From EW11 sp035765635 (lineage in GTDB: Bacteria > Verrucomicrobiota > Verrucomicrobiia > Opitutales > Opitutaceae): a stretch of 64,000 bases of DNA. The notes under the pieces are model-generated. The model ran no database searches. It was not told the origin of the DNA and was given only the letters and a program-made list of their open reading frames with translations. A program made the translations under genes and the position numbers. This document shows, one piece after another, positions 1-9,567 of the stretch; the first letter of the stretch is position 1, and the number at the start of each line of letters is the position of its first letter. Where the stretch lies: assembly GCA_035765635.1 (NCBI GenBank), contig DASTWZ010000050.1, positions 115,232 to 179,231 on the forward strand, given 5' to 3'.

Positions 1-1611
1 AACGATGACGGGTTTGCCGTGCGATTTTAGCGGCGCGAAAACCCATTCGGAGACAGCTTGCACGGCGGAAAAACCCATCGCGGGTTCGGTGGAGGAAACG
101 ATGCTGGGCAGTTGCGCGTGGCCGTCTTCGTCGATGAAAAAGTCGATCATTGCTTGGCCCGGTTTCTTGGTCTCGACCAACTCCGCAGGATAAATCGGCG
201 CACGACGCGAAATCGGGTGTGGCTTCTCGTCGACTTGGTTGAGCTGCACGATGTTCGGCTGCTTCTTTTTCAACTCCTTGAGAATGCGCTGAGCGCTGGA
301 AGAGAGTCCCGCATCCTGGGAATTGAGCGAGAATTCAACGGTCATGTGGAGAAAACCGAGGGTTGGTTTTCCCGCTTTCGAGGCAGGGGTGAAGGTGAAT
401 TCTTCGAGCATTGCCCGCGCGGCTCGGTCGAAGTCGGAAAGCGGCGTTTTCCCATCGTCGATGAATCTGACGCGCCCAGAGGGTAGCACCAAAAATCGCA
501 CATCCACTTTTCCTTTCTGGCGCTGCTCCGCAGCAGAGCGCGGGTAAACTCCATGAGCGGCATTCTTCACCACGGGCGGGAAATCGTACTTCATGTACTC
601 GGGCACGTCATCCGATTGCCGGCGGGTCACTTCAAATTGGTTGGACGTGTTATCGCCCAAGCTGAAGACCATTGGAATCTGCATTAACACTTTCACCGCC
701 TTTCCGTCTTTCATGCCTGGTTTGAAGCGCCAGCCTTCCACGGCGGTAATCGCGGAGTTGTTCAGCCGGGAGTTATTGCTGCTGATGACCTGGATGTCTT
801 CAACGGTTCCCTTGGTGTTAACGACGAAACGCAGAACGACTTCCCCGCCTTGGCCGCTGCGGCGCAGCTCCATCGGGTACTCCGGATGACGTTGCCGTGT
901 GATGACGGGAGGGGCAGTGAGCTCTGAAACGTTGTAGATGCGCGGTAGTTCGAAGACCACGCTTGCCTGCAGATGACCCGCGATAGGCTGACCGTGCGCG
1001 TCGTGCGCGGGCTCAAATTTCCATCTCTTCGCCGCAGCTTCGATCTCGGCAGAAAACTTTGGGTCAACCTTAGGGACAACTTTTGCTGCTAGAATTTCTC
1101 CATCTGCGGATATGTCGAAGCTGACCGGCACGGCGTCTTCCCACGTATTCCTTTCCATTCTCTGCCCGTGATCTTGCTCGGGCCAGTGCGCGGCGTAGGC
1201 GGCAACGACGCGAGGGGTGGCGTTGTACTTTCCAACGGAGCTTCTTGGATTGAAGAGCAGCGCGTAACGAACGGTATAAAAAGCGGAGGTGGCTGTATCG
1301 GGAATCTTGATACGTCGATAAGCCAGCACCTCGCTCGCGGCGGGGGCTATCCAGGGATTGCTAGCCGAGATCGTGCCGGTGGTGACTTTGCCATCTTTGG
1401 ACACAACTGAAACAATCTCGGCGTAAGCTGGCTCGTTTAATTTGGCCAACTGCTCTGGAATATCAGGACGATACAAACCGCCAACAGTCGGAATGGGCTC
1501 GTTGGGTTTGGCATCGACCAACTCCAGAGGAGTCCAGCTGAGTTCCTGAGCATGCGCGAGCGGTGCAAAAAGAAGCCCCGCGAGAAGAAATCCTGCCGCC
1601 GATTTTTGCAT
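1..1611 (-). CDS. Secreted protein with about five TonB C-terminal domains (3' end outside window)
   Basis: I translated this frame by hand on the minus strand. It runs open from an ATG at 1611 to base 1, giving at least 537 residues with no stop, so the C-terminus lies beyond the left edge. It begins with a cleavable signal peptide (MQKSAAGFLLAGLLFAPLAHAQ region). About five tandem TonB-C-like modules follow. The clearest contains PEYPMELRRSGQGGEVVLRF and later WRFKPG; the last contains PIYPAEL and SEWVFAPL. TonB-C domains normally sit singly at the end of a membrane-anchored energy transducer. Here there is no internal anchor or proline-rich spacer, so a classical TonB role is doubtful and a periplasmic binding or scaffold role is inferred. 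It is a paralogue of the gene at 58945-60348. No Shine-Dalgarno sequence precedes the start. Confidence 0.85.
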   Translation of the reverse strand, partial: MQKSAAGFLLAGLLFAPLAHAQELSWTPLELVDAKPNEPIPTVGGLYRPDIPEQLAKLNEPAYAEIVSVVSKDGKVTTGTISASNPWIAPAASEVLAYRRIKIPDTATSAFYTVRYALLFNPRSSVGKYNATPRVVAAYAAHWPEQDHGQRMERNTWEDAVPVSFDISADGEILAAKVVPKVDPKFSAEIEAAAKRWKFEPAHDAHGQPIAGHLQASVVFELPRIYNVSELTAPPVITRQRHPEYPMELRRSGQGGEVVLRFVVNTKGTVEDIQVISSNNSRLNNSAITAVEGWRFKPGMKDGKAVKVLMQIPMVFSLGDNTSNQFEVTRRQSDDVPEYMKYDFPPVVKNAAHGVYPRSAAEQRQKGKVDVRFLVLPSGRVRFIDDGKTPLSDFDRAARAMLEEFTFTPASKAGKPTLGFLHMTVEFSLNSQDAGLSSSAQRILKELKKKQPNIVQLNQVDEKPHPISRRAPIYPAELVETKKPGQAMIDFFIDEDGHAQLPSIVSSTEPAMGFSAVQAVSEWVFAPLKSHGKPVIV

Positions 1612-1719
1612 TTCGGAGAAATAATAAGCCCTCTCCGCGGTACCAGCCGAATTCTCTCGCTGCACCTGATTCTAACGCGACACCGCTTTACCACAGGCCA
1701 ACCCGATGGCTAAAAGATC

Positions 1720-2985
1720 CTAAGCCTCCGCGGCGGCGAACCTCGGGGCGCCGCGTCCGATTGGCAGCACAATGAATGCAGCAATGGCGCACAGAGCTCC
1801 GGCGCCGATGAAGGCGTAGGTGTAGGCTCCGAAACTCGTGCGCACCACTCCGGCCGTGTAGGCGGCGAAGGCGGCGCCAACTTGATGGGCGGCCGCGATC
1901 CAACCGAATACAATGCTCGCCCTCTCACGGCCGAATACGTTGGCGCACAAACGCACCGTCGGCGGCACGGTCGCGATCCAATCGAGTCCGTAGAAGATTG
2001 CGAAGATCGTCAGCGTCCCATTCGTGCCGAGCATGGCATGAGGCAGAAACAGCAGCGAAAGTCCGCGCAGGCCGTAGTATCCGAAAAGCAAATACCGGCT
2101 GTCGACCCGATCGGAGAGCCAGCCGGAAGCAGTGGTGCCGATGAGATCGAAAACGCCCATCATCGCGAGTAGGCCCGCGGCTTTTACTTCCGGGATGCCG
2201 CAGTCATACGCCGCAGAAATCAAATGCGTCCCGATCAAGCCGTTCGTGCTCGCGCCGCAGACGAAAAACGATCCAGCCAAAAGCCAAAAATCGCGGACGC
2301 CAATTGCTTCCTGCAAAACTGTGATCGCGCGCCAAGCCGGATTCCCGGTGGAGGCGACGGGCTTTGTCGCGGGTCCCGTTTCTCCATAAGGCCTTTGACC
2401 GACATCGTGTGGGTCATTGCGCATCAGCCATGCGATGAGCGGAGCGACGCAAATCGTGGCCACGGCAACGACCGCGGGCGCGCTGCGCCACCCGTGCGCC
2501 GTCACTTGCGCTGCTAAGATCGGTAGGAAGACCAATTGCCCCGTTGCCGTGCTGGCCGTGAGCAAACCCATGACAAGCCCGCGCGATTGATTGAACCAAC
2601 GCGTGGCAACCGCTGCCCCGAGGACCGTCGCCGCCATGCCCGATCCAACGCCGACGATCACACCCCAAAGCAATACGAACTGCCAATAGTGCCGCGCCAC
2701 CATCGATAAACCGTAACCCGTCGAGAGCAGGAGCATCGCTGCAACCATACAGCGCCGCAGACCGAAGCGTTGATAAAGCGCCGCAGCGAAGGGTCCGATC
2801 AATCCATAGAGGAAGATATTGATTGAAACGATCGACGACACCGTCGCCCGGCTCCATTGAAACTCGTTACCCAGCGGGAGCAGAATTACTCCCGGCGTCG
2901 CACGCGCACCTGCGGCCGCGAGCAGAGTCAAAAACGTGACTCCCGCCGCGATCCAGCCGTAGTGCAGTTTCTTCGACGCTACCAT
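1720..2985 (-). CDS. MFS transporter (monocarboxylate-transporter-like)
   Basis: This is a 421-residue major facilitator protein from the ATG at 2985. The reading frame continues upstream to 3102, but that extension is basic and non-hydrophobic, while MVASKKLHYGW is a natural start just before TM1. About twelve hydrophobic segments are visible. After TM2 comes the MFS-type cytoplasmic loop (ALYQRFGLRRCMV), and a mid-protein hydrophilic loop contains NDPHDVGQRPYGE. The second half has the equivalent loop (GWLSDRVDSRYLLF). The opening HYGWIAAGVTFLTLL and the overall pattern resemble the MCT/oxalate-formate antiporter branch, suggesting an organic-anion substrate. No catabolic gene is adjacent, so the substrate cannot be assigned. 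Confidence 0.85.
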   Translation of the reverse strand: MVASKKLHYGWIAAGVTFLTLLAAAGARATPGVILLPLGNEFQWSRATVSSIVSINIFLYGLIGPFAAALYQRFGLRRCMVAAMLLLSTGYGLSMVARHYWQFVLLWGVIVGVGSGMAATVLGAAVATRWFNQSRGLVMGLLTASTATGQLVFLPILAAQVTAHGWRSAPAVVAVATICVAPLIAWLMRNDPHDVGQRPYGETGPATKPVASTGNPAWRAITVLQEAIGVRDFWLLAGSFFVCGASTNGLIGTHLISAAYDCGIPEVKAAGLLAMMGVFDLIGTTASGWLSDRVDSRYLLFGYYGLRGLSLLFLPHAMLGTNGTLTIFAIFYGLDWIATVPPTVRLCANVFGRERASIVFGWIAAAHQVGAAFAAYTAGVVRTSFGAYTYAFIGAGALCAIAAFIVLPIGRGAPRFAAAEA

Positions 2986-3155
2986 GCTGCGACTACCACC
3001 CCAAAAAAACGCCGTCCACAAGCTAGCACCCACTGTACTCCGGTTGGAACTGCGCATCTGGTACCAAAAACATCTGCGGAGTGGTTCACGCCTAACGCTC
3101 AAAGTGAGCCACTAGCAGCCGGCTGAGCAGCTCACTGAGCGGGGATGGGTCCGGT

Positions 3156-6100
3156 TCACAAAGGCTGCACGCCGAGGGAGCCGTTGAGCCTTTTCAAGTG
3201 CGCGGGGGCCTGCACACTTTCGAGGGTCGCTTTGGCTCGGGTCAGCCGATCTTTCAGAGCCAAGCGCGCGATGGTGTCGGCGTTGGTGGGGCGATCGAGG
3301 AAGGCTTCGAGGTACTCGACGTTTCGTTTCGCCAGCGCGATGTCGACGCGTTGCTTCGCCTGCAACCGCGCGAGGTACCATTCGGTCTTCACCAGGGCCG
3401 CGCGATCGAAAAGGCCGCGCACTTTCGGCGAGTCCAGGCCGTTGCCCTCGTAATGTCCGTGCGCCATGATGTGGAGCAACGCCTTCAGTGGCGGACACGC
3501 GCCATCGATACAACCGTCGGCAAAATAACTTTCGGCCACGCGTTTATGCGTGCTGACGATGTTGTCCATGCCATCGGCAAACTCCGCCGCATCCTGCAGC
3601 TCCGGACGCAGCATCTCGTCGGTGAAGACGGTGTGCGGATGATTGAAAACGCGGCCGAAATAAATACGGACAAATTTTGTCGTGATCCGATAACCCAGCC
3701 GGCTCGCCAGCACTGGTTTTCCGTCGTGCGTGAAATCGGTGCACTTTTCCAGACAGCCATCCGCCATGAGCGTCTGCGCGTCGCGCTCGACCGCGGACAT
3801 GCGACTGAACACCTCGGGGATCAACATGCTGATGTCGTGATCCACCCGCATCTTCGGACCAATGTATCCAGCGGCGGATACGAAACCGTCGTGCCCGGTG
3901 AGAATGAGCGAGATCAGCGCCGCGTTCAGATCGATGATCGGCGGCAGCGCATTGAATGGACCTTTGGTTAACGCCCCTTCTGAGCCAGCACCGGTCGTTG
4001 ACGGAGATTTGCCCGTCATGCTGCTGATGAACTCCATGAAGAGTTCCGGCAGGTCCATGTAGTGAATCGGATTGAACACCGCGAGGGAGCGAATGCCTTT
4101 CTCCGGCGGATTGTTGCGGCGGCCAGGAACGACGACGTTCACCGGCGCGAGCAGCGGCTCATTCGGTCCGATTCGACGATGCAACCGGCGTGAGAGTTCG
4201 GCCAGGAACGTGTTCACCGGGTCAGCGATATCGGGGCGAAGCTGCAGGTAGCGCGGGTTCTTCGTCGGTTTTCCGTCGACGATGCGCGGATGCGCCGATG
4301 AAACGAAAAACTTCGGAGAGGAGCCGTTCCCCTCGGCCGCGGCGCGGATAAGGTCGCGCATCGGCGCGGTGTACGCGGTGTAGCCGATCGCATCCTCGAT
4401 CAGAGCCGCCGCATCCTGCGCCGCGAGCGGTTCGTAATTCGAAAGAAAGGTGCCGGGCGTCGCCATGTCGGCTTCCGCTTGCCGATCGTAGCCGCGATGA
4501 ATCGCGTCGTCGGGTCTTTGAAACAGCCGCGCTTCGCAATTCTGCACGAACTTCAACGACACGCCGTGGGCGGGCGCGGGCGAGGCGCCGCTGATGTGTT
4601 CGGTGCGGCGTTCAGGCAGTAGTTTTTCTTTCAATACAGCCCGCGGAGCGACGACCGAAGCCGTGATGTCGTCCTCCATCTGAACTTTCGCGGCGGGGTG
4701 AAAATCCGTGCGCAGGCCGAAGACGCGCCAGGAGCCGTCTTCCTCAAAGCCGACGCGCAGGTAGTTCGTCACGAGCTTGCGGCCATCGAGCTTCAACTCA
4801 TAGCCGGGCTGCCCGTTGATTGTATCCACGGAAAAATGACAGCGCCAATCCTCGCCCCAACTCGACTTGTAGAAGCATTTCACGATGAAGATGAGCTCCT
4901 TCACGTGCTGCGGGATCGCGGCGAGCCAGGCGTTATATTCGTCGGTGTACTCCTTGCGGGAGGGCGTGAGAAGTTTGATCACGCTGCCGAGCGAGCGCTC
5001 GGTGCTGAGAATCGCGCGGCTGTCCTGGCCGTTGCGCGCGGAATCACGAAAACGCTTCGACGTATCCGCTTTCAGAATACGATCGACCTGATCGAAATCG
5101 CGGTCGAAGTCCGCCACGAAGACGTGGCCGGGCAGAATTGCGTAGTCGATTGCCTTGGAGATTTCCGATTTGCCGCCGCCGGAAACGGTGCACGGCTTGT
5201 GGCAAAGCGTGCCTTCCGCGACGGTGCCGATCAATCGCCACATCGTCCGCTCGCCGACGACTTGTTCCATGTGCACGCGATAGCCGCTGGGCCGCACATA
5301 ATGTTTTCCGGCGAGAAGTTTGATCGAGCGCGCTTCGCCCTTTGCGTCGGGCCAGGCGACGGTTTGCTTGCGCAAGTCGAAGCGCGACGGCTCCGGCACG
5401 AGGAGAATATTGGGAAACTCGCGGTGCACCGCGTAGCCCTCCGCCTTCAGCTCAAAGCGATCACCCCATTGCGCGAGCGCCTCCTCGAAAATGTATTTGC
5501 CGCTTTGATACGCGGAAAATTGCGCCTCGAGTTCATAGCTTTGAAACACCAGCGCGCCACCGGCATGTTCCTCTTCGGCGAGGCCAAACAGATTCGCTGA
5601 AAAGCTGATCTGCGTCTTCACCTCTTTCTTGCAGTAACCGTAGTAGTTGTCCGCGATGAGCGTGACCATCACGCCGCGGGAATCGCGCGCGGTTAACTTG
5701 AAAGCTGAGCCACCGTTGTAGAGCTCGTTCTCGTCTTTCCAGCACATGCCGTCGCGGCGCTGGCGGGGCGTCGCGAGGTCCCAATGCGGCAGGCCTACCA
5801 GGTGTTTCGGCACGCTCGTCAGGTGCGGCGCCAGAATCACACAACCGGTGTGGCCCGTCCAGTGATCGACGTCCAATCCGGCGTCGTTGTCGGGCAGGAA
5901 CGGATCGCCCGCGTTTCCAAAAATCGATTCGACGAAATCGAGATTGCTGACGAGCGAGCCCGGCGCGATGAAGCGGATTTCCATGCGTTTTTCGTCCACG
6001 AAGCCGGGCACGGCGGGGCAAACCAGCGGGCGCAGCAGAAGCGAGACGAAGCATCCCGCCTGGGCTTTTTGATCGGCGGTAAAGGGCAGGCGCAGAATCT

Positions 6101-6611
6101 CCTTTGGTGGGCGAAGCGCGAGAGCGAGCATCTTCGCGTAGGTGAGTTTCGGCACGGCGAGTTTATCGTCCGGCACCGGCAGGCCGCCGTCAGCGATGTG
6201 GAAAACACCTTTCGTGGTGCGGCGATCGCTCGCGGGATTGTGCAGCACACCTTGGCGAACGCGGTAGCTTTTCAGGAGGCTCGAAGAAAATTCGTCGCTC
6301 TTCGCGGGCAGTGAAAGCGCGCGGGCCAGACCTGGTTGATCGAGCACGAACGTCCTCGAGGGAAGCAGAGGCGAGGGGCCGATGTCCGAGAGGTAACTTT
6401 CAAGCCAGACCTGAATGCGATGGTCGACTGGGCACAGCGGATCGACCAGCTGCCGAGTCGTTTCGCGATAGCGGGCAAAAATGGGCGCCGCCAAATCTGT
6501 CAGCTTCGACGATTCGCCGTTCTCAACCGTCGGACAACCCAGCAGGGCGAGGCGAAGGTTGATGGCATGCGCGAGTTTCTCGGGGGAGCTGGCACTGAGC
6601 GTCGACGTCAT
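3156..6611 (-). CDS. Probable PPi-type phosphoenolpyruvate carboxykinase (diphosphate)
   Basis: The protein has 1,151 residues and starts at the ATG at 6611. This length is characteristic of PPi-PEPCK (EC 4.1.1.38), the large PEPCK class known from Propionibacterium, Actinomyces and Entamoeba; ATP- and GTP-dependent enzymes are about half the size. The family interconverts oxaloacetate plus PPi with PEP plus CO2 plus Pi in the cytoplasm. Supporting blocks are TGHTGCVILAPHL near residue 252, a P-loop-like SGGGKSEISK near 478, a long RSLGSVIKLLTP block near 550, and SSMTGKSPSTTGAGSEG near 865-880, which looks like an active-site loop. The identification rests on length plus my recollection of these family blocks and was not verified by a search. 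The gene stands alone, with 121 bases between its start and the stop of queE upstream. Confidence 0.75.
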   Translation of the reverse strand: MTSTLSASSPEKLAHAINLRLALLGCPTVENGESSKLTDLAAPIFARYRETTRQLVDPLCPVDHRIQVWLESYLSDIGPSPLLPSRTFVLDQPGLARALSLPAKSDEFSSSLLKSYRVRQGVLHNPASDRRTTKGVFHIADGGLPVPDDKLAVPKLTYAKMLALALRPPKEILRLPFTADQKAQAGCFVSLLLRPLVCPAVPGFVDEKRMEIRFIAPGSLVSNLDFVESIFGNAGDPFLPDNDAGLDVDHWTGHTGCVILAPHLTSVPKHLVGLPHWDLATPRQRRDGMCWKDENELYNGGSAFKLTARDSRGVMVTLIADNYYGYCKKEVKTQISFSANLFGLAEEEHAGGALVFQSYELEAQFSAYQSGKYIFEEALAQWGDRFELKAEGYAVHREFPNILLVPEPSRFDLRKQTVAWPDAKGEARSIKLLAGKHYVRPSGYRVHMEQVVGERTMWRLIGTVAEGTLCHKPCTVSGGGKSEISKAIDYAILPGHVFVADFDRDFDQVDRILKADTSKRFRDSARNGQDSRAILSTERSLGSVIKLLTPSRKEYTDEYNAWLAAIPQHVKELIFIVKCFYKSSWGEDWRCHFSVDTINGQPGYELKLDGRKLVTNYLRVGFEEDGSWRVFGLRTDFHPAAKVQMEDDITASVVAPRAVLKEKLLPERRTEHISGASPAPAHGVSLKFVQNCEARLFQRPDDAIHRGYDRQAEADMATPGTFLSNYEPLAAQDAAALIEDAIGYTAYTAPMRDLIRAAAEGNGSSPKFFVSSAHPRIVDGKPTKNPRYLQLRPDIADPVNTFLAELSRRLHRRIGPNEPLLAPVNVVVPGRRNNPPEKGIRSLAVFNPIHYMDLPELFMEFISSMTGKSPSTTGAGSEGALTKGPFNALPPIIDLNAALISLILTGHDGFVSAAGYIGPKMRVDHDISMLIPEVFSRMSAVERDAQTLMADGCLEKCTDFTHDGKPVLASRLGYRITTKFVRIYFGRVFNHPHTVFTDEMLRPELQDAAEFADGMDNIVSTHKRVAESYFADGCIDGACPPLKALLHIMAHGHYEGNGLDSPKVRGLFDRAALVKTEWYLARLQAKQRVDIALAKRNVEYLEAFLDRPTNADTIARLALKDRLTRAKATLESVQAPAHLKRLNGSLGVQPL

Positions 6612-6732
6612 AAGGTCGAGATTCTAGCGCGAACAGGGTGGGGCCTCGCAATGCGGCGATTGCAAAAAGTTGTGCACGGCGAGCGCGCAGGTTTTCGCGT
6701 GCCAGCGCCGGACCCGGCGCGCTGCTGCGCGA

Positions 6733-7425
6733 TCACGTCCCGCGCTTGTTGCCGTAGAGCTCGATATGCAGGCGATGGGCGTAGCGATAGCCGTTCGCTT
6801 TGCAGACATCGCCAAGCCACGCCGCGCGCTCGCGCATGCGCTCGAGGGTCGTCGCCTCCGGCATGAGCAGGACTTTGTGCGGAGGGATTTCGCGCTGCAC
6901 CGAGCGCAGAATCTCGCGGACTTCGTCGAGATCGCTGGGTGAGGCGACGACGAATTTGAATTGATAGCCGTAGTGATCGACCCATGCGCGCAACACGTCT
7001 GGCTGGCGCCGCGTCGCCTCATGCCGCTCGCGCCACGCGTCGGGGAGGCGCGCATCGGGCGTGGAGTTGCTCAACTTCGGACTGAGCGACGCCAGGTCAC
7101 ACGCGATTCCGTCGGGGGCGATCGTGGCCGCGGTTTCGATCGTGATATGATAACCGAGCGTTCTGAGCCGTGCCGCGAGAGGCCGCATTTCTTTGGCGAG
7201 CATTGGTTCGCCGCCGGTGAGCACGACGTGTTTCGCGGGGTGGCGTGTCACGGCGGCGACGATCTCGTCGATCGACAAGGTGGTACCCTCCGGATTCCAC
7301 GATGCGTACGGCGTGTCGCACCAGTTGCAGCGGAGATTGCAGCCCGAAGCGCGCACGAAAACCGACGGGACGCCGGTCAACTCGCCTTCTCCCTGCAATG
7401 AATAGAAAATCTCTGACACCAACAT
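6733..7425 (-). CDS. queE: 7-carboxy-7-deazaguanine synthase QueE
   Basis: QueE is a radical-SAM enzyme that converts 6-carboxy-tetrahydropterin to 7-carboxy-7-deazaguanine on the route to queuosine. The 230-residue protein opens with EIFYSLQGEGELTGVPSVFV and then carries the QueE variant of the Fe-S motif, CNLRCNWC, with cysteines 29, 33 and 36. The SAM-binding TGGEPML block follows at about residue 70. Length and motif order are typical of the family. It lies 77 bases downstream of queC on the same strand, so the two are likely co-transcribed. queD and queF are not in this window. The start is the ATG at 7425, with no Shine-Dalgarno sequence. Confidence 0.95.
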   Translation of the reverse strand: MLVSEIFYSLQGEGELTGVPSVFVRASGCNLRCNWCDTPYASWNPEGTTLSIDEIVAAVTRHPAKHVVLTGGEPMLAKEMRPLAARLRTLGYHITIETAATIAPDGIACDLASLSPKLSNSTPDARLPDAWRERHEATRRQPDVLRAWVDHYGYQFKFVVASPSDLDEVREILRSVQREIPPHKVLLMPEATTLERMRERAAWLGDVCKANGYRYAHRLHIELYGNKRGT

Positions 7426-7502
7426 GGGCGCGGCGGCGTTTGTTAACTGTTCTTCTTTGCTGAGTTTTTCCTCACGAAGTCCGTTTCTTCACGAAGCCAT
7501 CC

Positions 7503-8213
7503 TCAGACCGTTTTCTCCAACGCTTTCGTTGACGAAGGCTTTTCCGGAAGCGCAGGCGTTGATTCGTAAACAGTCGGGTCAGCCAATCCAGCCTCGGCGA
7601 ACGCTTCGCGCCGTTCCACGCAGGTGCCGCATTTGCCGCAGTGAATCGCGCCGCCTTTGTAGCATGACCACGTGCGCGAAAAATCCACCCCGAGTTCGGC
7701 GCCGCGCGCGGCGATTTTTCCTTTCGTGAGCGCGATGAATGGCCGGAGCAGTTGGATGCCGGCGTACGTCCCGAGCCGCATGGTGTCGCCCATCGCGCGC
7801 ATGAAGTCTTCGCGGCAATCCGGATAGATCGCGTGGTCGCCGCCGTGCGCTGCGATGACGAGACCGTCCGCCTCGATGCTCTCCGCAAAGCCCGTCGCGA
7901 TCGAAAGCATGATCGCGTTTCGAAACGGCACGACGGTTTGCTTCATGTTTTCCGCCTCATAGTGGCCCTCGGGGATGTCGCCGCCGGATTGAAGGAGCGA
8001 CGAGGCGAAAAGCGTGTTCATGAAAAGCAGCGGAATGGTCTCGTTGCGGACGCCGAGTTTTTTCGCGTGCTCCGCCGCGAAGGGAATTTCGCGGTGATTG
8101 TGCTTTGACCCGTAGTCGAAGCTGACGGCTGCGCGCACCGTGTGCTCACGCGCTGCCCAATACAGCGCGGTCACTGAATCCATTCCACCACTACAGAGCA
8201 CGACGACGTTCAT
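7503..8213 (-). CDS. queC: 7-cyano-7-deazaguanine synthase QueC
   Basis: QueC makes preQ0 from 7-carboxy-7-deazaguanine, ammonia and ATP. The 236-residue protein starts MNVVVLCSGGMDSVTALYW, with the PP-loop SGGMDS at residues 8-13. The C-terminal zinc site is complete: cysteines 184, 192, 195 and 198 in the CYKGGAIHCGKCGTC block. A GTG six codons upstream, at 8231, is also in frame, but it lies inside the type I intergenic repeat, so I prefer the ATG at 8213. queE follows on the same strand. The gene is divergent from the RNase D gene, with the repeat between the two starts. Confidence 0.95.
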   Translation of the reverse strand: MNVVVLCSGGMDSVTALYWAAREHTVRAAVSFDYGSKHNHREIPFAAEHAKKLGVRNETIPLLFMNTLFASSLLQSGGDIPEGHYEAENMKQTVVPFRNAIMLSIATGFAESIEADGLVIAAHGGDHAIYPDCREDFMRAMGDTMRLGTYAGIQLLRPFIALTKGKIAARGAELGVDFSRTWSCYKGGAIHCGKCGTCVERREAFAEAGLADPTVYESTPALPEKPSSTKALEKTV

Positions 8214-8227
8214 TTTCGGAAATTTGT

Positions 8228-8330
8228 CCACGAATCACACGAATCACACGAATGAACGCGCAATCCTATTTCCGGCGAATCGGATGGGGGACGATTTCGT
8301 GCAGTTCGTGTGATTTATGTGATTCGCGGG
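8228..8330. repeat. Type I palindromic intergenic repeat, copy 1 (simple form)
   Basis: The left arm reads CCACGAATCACACGAATCACACG and the right arm, reading in towards 8330, reads TTCGTGTGATTTATGTGATTCGCGGG. Only the outer arm pair is present; the inner CCCACGGAA pair seen in other copies is missing. It sits in the divergent gap between the starts of queC and the RNase D gene. Confidence 0.85.
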
Positions 8331-8355
8331 CAATCGTTCGTCGGATGATTCCCTT

Positions 8356-9567
8356 TTGACGAAGCCGAGCTCGCGGCTTTTTCTGTTTGGCAAAATTTTG
8401 AATTCGACGCCCGCCTACACGCTCATCGACCAGCCGAATCAGCTCGAGCCGCTCTATGCCGCGCTCGATCGATCGGAGGAGGTCTCCCTCGATACGGAAG
8501 CGGACAACTTGTATCACTACCGCACGCGGGTCTGCCTGCTGCAATTTTACGTGGCCGGCGAGATTCACCTGGTGGACGTCCTTGCGCCGCTGGATTTGGC
8601 GCCGCTTTGGAAGCGGCTCGCCACGAAGCATCTCGTCATGCACGGGAGCGATTTCGATCTGCGGCTGCTCTACGATTTGTGCGATTTTCGCCCGAAGAGC
8701 ATGTTCGACACGATGCTCGCGGCGCAGTTGTTGAACCGGCAGCGGATCGGGTTGGCGGCGTTGCTCGAGGAGCATTTCGGCGTCGAGCTCGACAAGGATT
8801 CCCAAAAAGCAAACTGGTCAAAGCGGCCGCTCACGCCGCGCCTGCTCGATTACGCCGCGCTCGATGTTTATTATCTGCCGAGGCTGCGCGATATTCTCAC
8901 GTCGGAGCTGGCGAATCTCGGCCGGCTCGACTGGCTGGACCAGCAATGTCAGCGGCAGATGGAGAACGCGCTCAGCGGTTTTCCGCGCGACGACGATAAC
9001 GATTGGCGCATCGGGCGCTCCGAGCGCCTGCGACCGCCCGGACTCGCGGTGCTGCACGCCGTCTGGCACTGGCGCGAAGAGTGGGCGCGCAAGCTCGACG
9101 TGCCGCCTTTCAAGGTCACGGGAAATGATTTTCTGCTGAAGCTTTCGGAGTCGGCCGACCACGGGCTTTCGGCGCGCTCCATTCTGGAAACAGTGAATCT
9201 CGGGAAACGTCACGACCGGCTCATGCCGAGCTTGCGCGCGGCGGTCGAGGCGGGCCTCGGGCGCGATCCGCACACGCTGCCGCGGCGTCGCGGGCGGGAC
9301 GGCGGACACCAGCCGCTGACGCCGAAGGAAATCGCGCTGCAGGACCGTTTGAAAAACGACCGCGATCGCGTGGCCGCGGCCATTCAGATCGATCCGACCT
9401 TGATCGCGAATCGCTCCCAGCTCGCGCTCGTCGCGCGCAATCCGGAGAAACTCGGCGAAATTCTTTTGCCCTGGCAGGCCGAGCTGATTCGCAACGCGCC
9501 GCCACCGCCGCCGTCCTCTCCGCCGCCTCCGCCTGAGGAAACCAGGCCTGCCGATCAAGCGGTGTAG
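8356..9567 (+). CDS. Ribonuclease D homologue with HRDC domain
   Basis: This is a DEDD-family 3'-5' exoribonuclease of 403 residues. The first metal motif is DTEAD (Asp46, Glu48), the second is in GSDFDLRLL near residue 100, and the third is DYAALDVYYLPRL near 165-177. An HRDC-type helical domain follows at about 220-290. The tail, roughly the last 25 residues, is a proline run (PPPPPSSPPPPPEE), which is unusual for RNase D. There is no ATG near the 5' end: the frame opens with TTG at 8356 (another TTG is at 8398), and the first in-frame ATG would remove catalytic motifs. It may act in tRNA 3' maturation or RNA turnover. oleC starts 16 bases after the stop, so it may share a transcript. Confidence 0.88.
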   Translation: MTKPSSRLFLFGKILNSTPAYTLIDQPNQLEPLYAALDRSEEVSLDTEADNLYHYRTRVCLLQFYVAGEIHLVDVLAPLDLAPLWKRLATKHLVMHGSDFDLRLLYDLCDFRPKSMFDTMLAAQLLNRQRIGLAALLEEHFGVELDKDSQKANWSKRPLTPRLLDYAALDVYYLPRLRDILTSELANLGRLDWLDQQCQRQMENALSGFPRDDDNDWRIGRSERLRPPGLAVLHAVWHWREEWARKLDVPPFKVTGNDFLLKLSESADHGLSARSILETVNLGKRHDRLMPSLRAAVEAGLGRDPHTLPRRRGRDGGHQPLTPKEIALQDRLKNDRDRVAAAIQIDPTLIANRSQLALVARNPEKLGEILLPWQAELIRNAPPPPPSSPPPPPEETRPADQAV

